Below are positions 7,091-12,036 of a stretch of DNA of 12,036 nucleotides, in pieces. Origin of the DNA: Alphaproteobacteria bacterium (lineage in GTDB: Bacteria; Pseudomonadota; Alphaproteobacteria; Sphingomonadales; Sphingomonadaceae); NCBI GenBank assembly GCA_018970965.1, contig JAGWVG010000022.1, forward strand, positions 1 through 12,036, given 5' to 3'. A model generated the notes under the pieces. The model was not told the origin of the DNA. It searched no databases and was given only the letters and a program-made list of their open reading frames with translations. How positions within the stretch are numbered: the stretch's first letter is position 1; every line of letters starts with the position of its first letter. The position numbers and the translations under genes are program-made.

Positions 7091-8421
7091 GGCAGAAGCG
7101 CATCTGCGACGGGGCTGATTTTCTTGCGCCAAGGAAGAGATCTCAGCCAAGGCCGTGGGATAGCATCTTGTCCATAAAGTGCGCCGGCCAATTGGCCGGT
7201 TATGGCAGCCAGTCGGCCTTGGCCGGGCGTAAGGCCTGCCGCCAATGTGACCGCCTGTTTAAAATCGCCCGTGCGGCCCACGCACCAAAGCGCTGCTGTT
7301 AAGCTGTGGCTGGCCTGCCCGTTGGGGTTCAATTCATACCGAGGCCGGCCGCGCCAACGCTCTGCAATATGCGCTGCAAAAGCGCCTTGGCCCTGTCCTG
7401 CGGAGCGCGCGAGAACTTGGGAGGGCGGCGTGCCTTGTATGGCGTCGGCCAGCATCTCGGAGAAGATCAGGCACGCGTCCACAGCTTCGGGCGCGGCATG
7501 TGTCATCAGACATTGCTGGATGGCCGCATCCCGCAAAGTGAGACGATCATTATGGTAGCGAATGGCAAGTGGGGCGATGCGCACCAAACTGGCATCTGTT
7601 GTGTGGTCAGGGGCGGATACGCCTGAGAGGGCATCATCGGTCATGGTGCCCCGCCTACCGCTCACACCGCTGGGCGAGAAGGCACCCGTCTCTTGCCAAT
7701 TGCGGAGGCGTTGCATGGCGTCGGCAGCGTCGAACTGGCCCCTTTGCAAAAGGCTATCCGCGAGTGCGAGCGTCATCGCCGTACTGCTGCTCCACTGCCC
7801 GTTTTCTTGCGCGCTTGCCAAGGCATCTCCAGCGGCCAGACCCAACAGAGCGCCTTTGGCCCGATCCTCCATAGCGCTTGCGCTCATATCCGGCCAAGGC
7901 TCAGGGCAGTATCTGATGGCGGACAGGGCAGTGAGCGCATCTTCGCCTAACAACGCGCCAGGCTGGGCCAGACGAACACGACGAATAGCTTGGTCAAGCG
8001 GGACGCCCAATTCCACCAGCAGCCGTGCAGCAAAATGGTTGGCCCGTCGGTCACCCCCGCGGCTATGGATCAAAACATCAAAGCCTTGGCGCACAATGAA
8101 GCGGATAATTGGCCCAGCCTTGGCCCAGGCTTGTTCGAACCTCCAGCCCGTGAATGCGCCGGCTGGCATGGGAACATGATACCAAGCCATGTGTCGTGCT
8201 TGGGTTTCTGACCCGAGCTGAGGGACCTCAAGTGCCTGCAACTCGCCGGAGCTAGCCAAGCTAACCACCGCGACTGCACCCCATCGTCGGATGTCGTTCA
8301 AATCAATGCCAAGGTCCCGATACCACCGGCCTGATCTGGATGAGTTTTGTATGCGCCCAGGACAAGCAGATAATCCAATTCGACCATAACGGTCAGCAGC
8401 TTGAACGACCGCAATATCCAA
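7087..8421 (-). CDS. Fusion of phosphatase-like and ADP-ribosylglycohydrolase-like domains, probably catalytically inactive
   Basis: This is 444 aa from the TTG at 8421 (numbering below); a longer start is possible. Residues 1-170 resemble bacterial dual-specificity/CDKN3-like phosphatase domains (GRIGLSACPG at 13-22, ARHMAWYHVP, AARLLVELG). However, the P-loop is HSRGGDRR at 119-126, with Ser120 in place of the nucleophilic Cys (Arg126 kept), and the general-acid Asp position is Ala87. Residues 184-430 resemble the DraG family (DRAKGALLGLAAGDAL, SHSLTAALW, AAITGQLAGALYG). Here too the metal-binding WTDDT is WSSST (210-214) and the C-terminal Asp-rich loop is TPGQGR (398-403). Both domains therefore look like pseudoenzymes with intact folds. 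The TTG has no Shine-Dalgarno; a perfect AAGGAG lies 6 bases before an in-frame ATC at 8448-8446, which would add 9 residues resembling family N-termini. A decaying gene is the alternative reading. It is divergent from the XRE regulator. Confidence 0.75.
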   Translation of the reverse strand: MDIAVVQAADRYGRIGLSACPGRIQNSSRSGRWYRDLGIDLNDIRRWGAVAVVSLASSGELQALEVPQLGSETQARHMAWYHVPMPAGAFTGWRFEQAWAKAGPIIRFIVRQGFDVLIHSRGGDRRANHFAARLLVELGVPLDQAIRRVRLAQPGALLGEDALTALSAIRYCPEPWPDMSASAMEDRAKGALLGLAAGDALASAQENGQWSSSTAMTLALADSLLQRGQFDAADAMQRLRNWQETGAFSPSGVSGRRGTMTDDALSGVSAPDHTTDASLVRIAPLAIRYHNDRLTLRDAAIQQCLMTHAAPEAVDACLIFSEMLADAIQGTPPSQVLARSAGQGQGAFAAHIAERWRGRPRYELNPNGQASHSLTAALWCVGRTGDFKQAVTLAAGLTPGQGRLAAITGQLAGALYGQDAIPRPWLRSLPWRKKISPVADALLP

Positions 8422-8445
8422 TGGATGCGTAACACTGGTTTTGTA

Positions 8446-8460
8446 GATTCTGCTCTCCTT
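8446..8460 (-). promoter_or_regulatory. Perfect Shine-Dalgarno in front of an ATC codon (possible non-standard or lost start)
   Basis: On the minus strand AAGGAG (8460-8455) is followed by six bases and then ATC (8448-8446), in frame with the phosphatase/DraG-like gene. The frame closes upstream with TGA at 8478-8476, and no ATG, GTG or TTG occurs between that stop and the TTG at 8421, which is 33 bases from the Shine-Dalgarno. ATC is therefore either a rare start codon, a former ATG, or a sequencing error. Confidence 0.5.
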
Positions 8461-8478
8461 CAGGCCCCGGCCGTATCA

Positions 8479-8640
8479 AATCTGCTGTTCAATTGTCGGC
8501 GGCAAATGTCTGTTCGTCGATTCTGGGTATAATTGTCACTGATGGTCTACACATGAGAGCCTCGAAATAAGGCTGGCGTCAAGCATAATGTCACTCATCA
8601 TCTGTAGATTGATTGTCGACGGGTGGGTGAAGCAGGAGAC
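8479..8640. promoter_or_regulatory. Divergent control region between the pseudoenzyme gene and the XRE regulator
   Basis: This region of about 160 bp lies between the upstream stop of the minus-strand frame and the XRE start, and is AT-richer than its flanks. TATAAT is present at 8528-8533 on the plus strand, but no good -35 box stands 16-18 bp before it. TTGACG on the minus strand (8582-8577) has no good -10 partner. Repeats in the region are listed separately. Autoregulation by the XRE protein and control of the divergent gene are plausible but not shown. Confidence 0.4.
8529..8606 (+). repeat. Imperfect direct repeat, two copies of about 22 bp
   Basis: Copy one is 8529-8551 and copy two is 8585-8606. 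With a one-base gap they match at 17 of 22 aligned positions, including ATAAT-GTCACT and TCT; the copies are 56 bp apart. A second pair in the same region, ATTGTCGGCGG (8492-8502) and ATTGTCGACGG (8612-8622), differs at one base and is exactly 120 bp apart. Either pair could be operator sites for the adjacent XRE protein. Confidence 0.4.
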
Positions 8641-8859
8641 ATGCATATTCAGCAGATTCTAGGCGCAAACGTAAAACGCCTGCGGACCAGCAAAGGCTGG
8701 AGCCAAGAGGAATTTGCGTTCGAAGCAGGCATTCATCGCACCTATGTCAGCGACATTGAACGCGGTGCGCGCAATCCAACAATTGATGTTTTGGAACGTC
8801 TGGCCCGCCCCTTGGGGGTCGCCGCAGCCGATTTGATCCGCCAGTCTGACCCCGCCTAA
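8641..8859 (+). CDS. Small XRE-family helix-turn-helix transcriptional regulator
   Basis: This 72-aa protein is almost entirely a Cro/C1-type HTH domain. Helix 1 is ILGANVKRLRTSKG, the turn-helix is WSQEEFAFEAG, the recognition helix is IHRTYVSDIERGARNP, and IDVLERLARPLGVAAADLI follows. Its size resembles stand-alone regulators such as restriction-modification controller proteins, but no restriction or methylase gene is nearby. I chose the ATG at 8641 because family members start close to this point; AGGAG stands only 2 bases upstream, a short spacing. An in-frame GTG at 8623 would add six residues but lacks a clear ribosome site. It is divergent from the phosphatase/DraG-like gene and convergent with a 66-aa gene with which it shares overlapping stop codons. 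It probably binds its own upstream region as a dimer; this is inference. Confidence 0.85.
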   Translation: MHIQQILGANVKRLRTSKGWSQEEFAFEAGIHRTYVSDIERGARNPTIDVLERLARPLGVAAADLIRQSDPA

Positions 8860-9056
8860 AGCGTTTCAATCAGATCGAGAATATGGGCAATCCTGCCCTC
8901 AATTTCCTCCAACTCGTTCGTCAAGTGCCGCAGGTCTTGGTGGAGTTGCGCCTTAGGGGCGTAGGCGGCCAAAAGCATTCGAGCGCTGGCTTCCTCCAGC
9001 GCCATGCCGATTGCCGTACAGATTTCGGCAATTTGATCCTGCGTCGCATCGCTCAT
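8856..9056 (-). CDS. Small uncharacterised helical protein, 66 aa
   Basis: I do not recognise the family. The predicted protein starts MSDATQDQIAEICTAIGMAL and appears helical throughout. The C-terminal half (about 36-66) has a heptad-like pattern (LHQDLRHLTNELEEIEGRI) suggesting a coiled coil or dimer interface. It is acidic overall, with one Cys (13), no signal peptide and no membrane segment. The ATG at 9056 has no evident Shine-Dalgarno. The case for a real gene is the sensible composition, a fit between its end and that of the XRE gene (stops overlap by three bases at 8856-8859), and an AT-rich upstream gap. The overlapping plus-strand frame at 8883-9101 is judged a shadow. Confidence is moderate. 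Confidence 0.6.
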   Translation of the reverse strand: MSDATQDQIAEICTAIGMALEEASARMLLAAYAPKAQLHQDLRHLTNELEEIEGRIAHILDLIETL

Positions 9057-9199
9057 AAAGTTGATAGTGCCAGAGCTTTTCGCAAAGTCCAGATGTTGTA
9101 AGAACTACAAGTGATTTTTATACATATTAAAAGGATTATTATTTGATTTTTGAACATAATCTGCGGCACTGCTCGCCAATTATGGGGCCCACAACTTAT
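9057..9199. promoter_or_regulatory. AT-rich intergenic gap between the hydrolase gene and the 66-aa gene
   Basis: This is a 143-bp gap with its most AT-rich part at about 9112-9162. A possible minus-strand promoter for the 66-aa gene is TTCAAA, 17 bp, TTTAAT, lying within 9127-9155; it is weak. No rho-independent terminator for the hydrolase gene is visible. GCCAATT occurs three times on the plus strand (9175, 9207 and 9220), two of them within the hydrolase 3' end. Confidence 0.35.
9096..9124 (+). promoter_or_regulatory. Candidate sigma-70-type promoter on the plus strand, antisense to the hydrolase gene
   Basis: TTGTAA (9096-9101), an exact 17-bp spacer and TATACA (9119-9124) form the best promoter-like match in the window. 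The -35 box is the left half of a dyad, TTGTA-N5-TACAA (9096-9110), that could be an operator. Transcription would start near 9131 and run antisense through the hydrolase gene. The only frame it could serve is an 80-codon TTG-started one at 9150, judged a shadow. In AT-rich DNA such matches also occur by chance. Confidence 0.35.
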
Positions 9200-10072
9200 T
9201 CAATTTGCCAATTTTGTTAGCCAATTCAAAATAAGCGCTTGCAGATGGATGCGCTGGTCTGACCAACTATGGTCTGTTGCAACATGTTGCATCTCCAAAC
9301 GTGATCCGTCCACGGCACGAACGGCAGCTGCCAGCGCATCTGTTTCTGGTGCAAGTCCATCATCAGAGCTCAGAATGAGCATGTGCCGCTGAGACAAACC
9401 ACGCGCTTGCCGCGTAAAATCGAACACGGCCGAATTTTGGATCACCTCATCCGCCAGCTGTTCCGCTGTCACGCCAGCAAGCGATTCCTTATTGTCGGCC
9501 ATAAAAGCAATCAGATCCGCGCGACTTACTTTATCGCGCTGCCCCATATTGGCCGCAGAAATAAGCGCCACGCCCAACAGAGCATCATCTTCGCCGCCAA
9601 TGGTCGCAGCCACCCATCCGCCCATGCTATGGCCGATTACAGCGAGCCGGGACACATCAATGCCATAGCGCGCAGCAACATCGGGCTTCCGCAAATAGGC
9701 CAGCACAGCTTTGGCATCCTGTGGGTTTTGGGCAAGCCGATAGTTGCCCGGGCTTCCCCATGAGCCGCGATAGTTAAATGTTATGGCATTCCATCCGCCG
9801 CGCCGCGCCGCCTGTGCAAGATCCAAATTCTTTTCAATTCCCGGCAGGCCATGACAAATAACAACAGTGGGGTGGGGGCCGGCGCCGGCGGCAAGATAGG
9901 CCACCCCATTGATTGCAACGCCGCCTGTTGGAATGTGCAACACCTCCATCCGCGCGGGATGCGCGGCATCTTTGGGCGGATCCGTGTAAATGGCTGGCGG
10001 AAGCGTGCCGCTCTGCGCCGAGGCCGCTGCTGAAATGAAAAGCGTGACCGCTGCAAACATGGCGCGCCGCAT
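9200..10072 (-). CDS. Exported alpha/beta-hydrolase
   Basis: This 290-aa protein has an N-terminal signal peptide (MRRAM, hydrophobic 6-18, ASAQ at 17-20), so it is probably periplasmic. The alpha/beta-hydrolase core follows: VVICHGLPG at 70-78 supplies the oxyanion region, and YRGSWGSPG at 101-109 is a loop typical of the superfamily. The nucleophile elbow GHSMGG places Ser149. LSSDDGLAP offers the acidic residue (Asp238, or Asp237), and ATDHSWSD the His268. The triad is complete, so an active esterase or peptidase-like enzyme is expected; the substrate cannot be read from sequence. The ATG at 10072 has a good AGAAGG just upstream and is preceded by a perfect palindrome. It lies 148 bp downstream of the TonB receptor gene on the same strand, but a strong terminator stands between them, so it probably has its own promoter. 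Confidence 0.85.
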   Translation of the reverse strand: MRRAMFAAVTLFISAAASAQSGTLPPAIYTDPPKDAAHPARMEVLHIPTGGVAINGVAYLAAGAGPHPTVVICHGLPGIEKNLDLAQAARRGGWNAITFNYRGSWGSPGNYRLAQNPQDAKAVLAYLRKPDVAARYGIDVSRLAVIGHSMGGWVAATIGGEDDALLGVALISAANMGQRDKVSRADLIAFMADNKESLAGVTAEQLADEVIQNSAVFDFTRQARGLSQRHMLILSSDDGLAPETDALAAAVRAVDGSRLEMQHVATDHSWSDQRIHLQALILNWLTKLAN

Positions 10073-10125
10073 CTACCTTCTCCCCTTACTGTCCTGCGCC
10101 AGCATGCGTCAGGGCAGCAGCAGCC

Positions 10126-10143
10126 GCAAGTCACTTGACTTGC
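10126..10143. promoter_or_regulatory. Perfect 18-bp palindrome upstream of the hydrolase gene, probable operator
   Basis: GCAAGTCACTTGACTTGC has two perfect 8-bp arms (10126-10133 and 10136-10143) around a 2-bp centre. It lies about 55 bp upstream of the hydrolase start and next to the receptor terminator. It has no run of T beside it, so it is unlikely to be a terminator. A dimeric repressor site is the simplest reading; no regulator gene is adjacent. Confidence 0.5.
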
Positions 10144-10160
10144 AACGCCCAAACTGTGCG

Positions 10161-10191
10161 AAAAAAAGGCGGGAGGCCAAAGCCCCCCGCC
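10161..10191 (-). terminator. Rho-independent terminator of the TonB receptor gene
   Basis: On the minus strand a GC-rich hairpin (arms 10191-10182 and 10177-10168, ten pairs including one G-U wobble, four-base loop at 10181-10178) is followed directly by seven T (10167-10161). It begins 30 bp after the receptor stop codon. It should separate receptor transcription from the hydrolase gene. Confidence 0.9.
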
Positions 10192-10220
10192 CAACGCATT
10201 TCAAGGGAAGTGAAGCGCGC

Positions 10221-12036
10221 TTAGAAGCGGATTGACGCATCCAAACCAAAGGTGCGCGGCATGTTGAAATTGCCATAATCCCCCAGCACGCCGCCATTAT
10301 TACCAATCAACAGCACATTGGGCACGCCCGCTGCAGCCGTCGATTGAACGGCCGGCAGGCTGTTCGAAGGATCGCGGCGATACACATGCTGTTGGTTCAG
10401 CATATTGCGGCTCCACAAGCCGACGTTCAGCTTTGAATTGCCCGAGCCAATGGCGATATCAAGAACCGACAAGCGGCCATTGACGATGAAGCTGGCGTCA
10501 TTCTTGGTCGCGAACTGGTCAAAGCTTTGAGTAGCTTGTGAATAGTTTGCATCCAAATGCAGCTTCACGCGTGCATCGCCGCTGCCAATGGGCAGTTCAT
10601 AATCAATCGACCCGCTGGCGGCATTGCGCGGCGTGAAGACGATGTAGAATTTCTGCGGCACTGTTGTCACATTGCCCGTGGGCACGCCCGCTGAAGAGAA
10701 TTCCTTATAAGTCACCGGAACCGCAGGGATATCGGTGTAGGTGTAGGCATAAGACAGACCCAGCGTCAGGCCCGATGTTGGCTTGACAGTCAGATCTGCT
10801 TCGACGCCCTTGATCTTGGTTGTGCCCGGCGCGTTGAAGGTCACCAGATTGTTGAAGTTACCCGTGGCAGTGGGCTGGATGGTCGACAAGTCAACCTGGC
10901 TGCCCGTGCGATCCATCATATAGGCCGCCACGTTCAAACGCGCACGACGATCGAACAAATCTGCCTTCAGGCCGATTTCATAATTCTTCACGTCTTCCGG
11001 GTTGAACGCGCGGTAGTCGGACGTGCGTGAGCTTGCACCGCCAGCACGATAGCCCGTCGAGTATTTCACATAGCCGTGGACGCTGTCGTTAAAGTCATAA
11101 GCAACTGTCGCCATCGGGTTAAAGCGGTTCCACTTTTTGCTGAGCGGCGCATAGCCGTTCAACGCCGCCTTCACGGTATCAACATCGTAATTGATGTTGC
11201 GCGACCAGTGGAGGACGCCTTCCTTCTTATCTTGGGTGTAGCGACCGCCCAGCGTGATGTGCAGCGTTTCAGTCGCATTCCACGTCACCTGGCCATAGCC
11301 AGCATAGCTCTTCGAGCGCACTTCGGACGCACGGTCAATTGCACAGCCATTCACAGCGCTGCCAACAAAGGCGGGGGTGCTGCCGGTGCAGAAGGCAATC
11401 GGCGTAAAGGTTGCGCCGGTCACTGTTGTGCCGTTCAGCGTCGCGATGGCACCCATTGAGTTTGGCGTGGCCGCATCATCACTGACATGTTCGTTAAAAT
11501 AATAGAGGCCCGCGACATAATCGACATCACCAATGGTGCCGACGGCCTGAAATTCTTGGCTAAACTGGCGCTGACGCAGATCGGCCAAGCTATAACGGCT
11601 AAAGGCGCACGGAGCGGTGGCCGTGCAAGACGCCGTCAGGTTGACAACCGGCACGCGGTGCGCACCGCCCGAATTGTCCCATTGTTGCACATCCACGCCA
11701 CGCCATGCCGTGATCGAGCGGAATTCGATTTCAGGCGAAATCTTCCACTTCAGCACGTTGGTAAAGCCATGCGTTTTATCAACGCTGTTCTGCTGCGGAA
11801 CGCCGATATCCGCCGTGCGCATCAGCGTATCGCCATTAACGACAACACCCGGAAGCAACGCACGAACCGTGCCTTGCGTGCCCGTGAAGGACGTGCCTGG
11901 GGTAATGCAGGTGCTGCCAGCCGGAATGGCCAGCGGTGCCGCATTGGTGCCGCCTGACAAGCAGCCATTGGGGTTATAGTTCAACAATTGGCTGTAGAAG
12001 GGCGTATTCTCGTCCTTCGCAACATCGAAAGAGAAA
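10221..12036 (-). CDS. TonB-dependent outer-membrane receptor, C-terminal 604 residues (runs off right edge)
   Basis: The frame is open to base 12036, giving 604 residues of beta-barrel without the plug domain or TonB box. The TTG near 11987 is internal, not a start. Recognisable receptor features are alternating strands with aromatic girdles, GRYTQDKKEG, FNPMATVAYDFNDSVHGYVKYSTGYRAGG, FNPEDVKNYEIGLKADLFDRRARLNVAAYMMD, and the terminal signal FGLDASIRF ending in Phe for BAM-mediated insertion. The style is that of the large, diversified receptor families of sphingomonads, which import siderophores, vitamins or organic substrates with TonB/ExbBD energy. The substrate is unknown. Six cysteines form three close pairs (partial numbering 25/43, 137/143, 216/231) in loop-like segments of the N-terminal half; none occurs later. 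It ends in a strong terminator. Confidence 0.9.
   Translation of the reverse strand, partial: FSFDVAKDENTPFYSQLLNYNPNGCLSGGTNAAPLAIPAGSTCITPGTSFTGTQGTVRALLPGVVVNGDTLMRTADIGVPQQNSVDKTHGFTNVLKWKISPEIEFRSITAWRGVDVQQWDNSGGAHRVPVVNLTASCTATAPCAFSRYSLADLRQRQFSQEFQAVGTIGDVDYVAGLYYFNEHVSDDAATPNSMGAIATLNGTTVTGATFTPIAFCTGSTPAFVGSAVNGCAIDRASEVRSKSYAGYGQVTWNATETLHITLGGRYTQDKKEGVLHWSRNINYDVDTVKAALNGYAPLSKKWNRFNPMATVAYDFNDSVHGYVKYSTGYRAGGASSRTSDYRAFNPEDVKNYEIGLKADLFDRRARLNVAAYMMDRTGSQVDLSTIQPTATGNFNNLVTFNAPGTTKIKGVEADLTVKPTSGLTLGLSYAYTYTDIPAVPVTYKEFSSAGVPTGNVTTVPQKFYIVFTPRNAASGSIDYELPIGSGDARVKLHLDANYSQATQSFDQFATKNDASFIVNGRLSVLDIAIGSGNSKLNVGLWSRNMLNQQHVYRRDPSNSLPAVQSTAAAGVPNVLLIGNNGGVLGDYGNFNMPRTFGLDASIRF

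Noticed and set aside
7087..8421. Active DraG-type enzyme reversing nitrogenase ADP-ribosylation
   Set aside because: Both acidic metal-binding motifs are replaced, and no nitrogen-fixation genes or DraT partner are present.
8623..8859. Restriction-modification controller protein
   Set aside because: The HTH protein has the right size, but no methyltransferase or endonuclease gene is in the window.
8482..8859. Classical toxin-antitoxin pair formed by the XRE protein and a neighbour
   Set aside because: Both neighbours are on the opposite strand (one divergent, one convergent) and neither resembles a known toxin; the operon layout is missing.
8883..9101. 72-codon plus-strand frame opposite the 66-aa gene
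   Set aside because: No ribosome site. The minus-strand frame has more natural composition and a neat junction with the XRE gene; I cannot exclude that neither is coding.
9150..9392. 80-codon plus-strand frame downstream of the antisense promoter candidate
   Set aside because: Starts with TTG, has no properly placed Shine-Dalgarno, overlaps the hydrolase 3' end and has unnatural composition (many Trp, Cys, Ser).
9383..9763. 126-codon plus-strand frame inside the hydrolase gene
   Set aside because: Antisense shadow of a gene with a complete catalytic triad; basic, His/Arg-rich composition.

Overview
The window looks like chromosomal DNA of an alphaproteobacterium, most likely in Sphingomonadales. 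This is judged from the moderately high G+C, the style of the TonB-dependent receptor and the Ala/Gly-rich proteins. No species can be named from the sequence alone. There are nine protein-coding genes (two cut by the window edges), no RNA genes, no insertion sequence and no CRISPR array.

Left block (1-7090). A minus-strand pair encodes a MgtC/SapB-DUF4010 membrane protein and, just downstream, the N-terminus of a TIM-barrel sugar isomerase/epimerase-like protein. Divergent from this pair across a 249-bp regulatory gap is a compact plus-strand operon for a tripartite heavy-metal efflux (HME-RND) pump: periplasmic adaptor (CzcB-like), inner-membrane pump (CzcA-like) and outer-membrane channel (CzcC-like). 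The genes are translationally coupled in the order B-A-C. The pump's TM4 signature differs from the classical Co/Zn/Cd type, so the substrate should not be assumed.

Centre (7087-9056). A minus-strand gene converges on czcC, with overlapping stop codons. It encodes a fusion of a dual-specificity-phosphatase-like domain and an ADP-ribosylglycohydrolase (DraG)-like domain. The expected catalytic residues of both domains look substituted (phosphatase Cys to Ser and Asp to Ala; both acidic metal-binding motifs of the hydrolase lost), yet the frame is open and the core folds are recognisable. A perfect Shine-Dalgarno sits before an ATC codon where the start would be expected. Transcribed divergently is a 72-aa XRE-family regulator, with imperfect direct repeats in the shared upstream region. 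The regulator in turn converges on a 66-aa uncharacterised helical protein, again with overlapping stops. This is the most unusual part of the window.

Right block (9057-12036). An AT-rich gap carries a good plus-strand promoter candidate pointing antisense into a secreted alpha/beta hydrolase gene (minus strand). The hydrolase is preceded by a perfect 18-bp palindrome and by the strong rho-independent terminator of the next gene, a TonB-dependent outer-membrane receptor that runs off the right edge. The order suggests the receptor and the hydrolase are separately transcribed. A shared role in uptake and processing of an organic compound is only a guess from adjacency.
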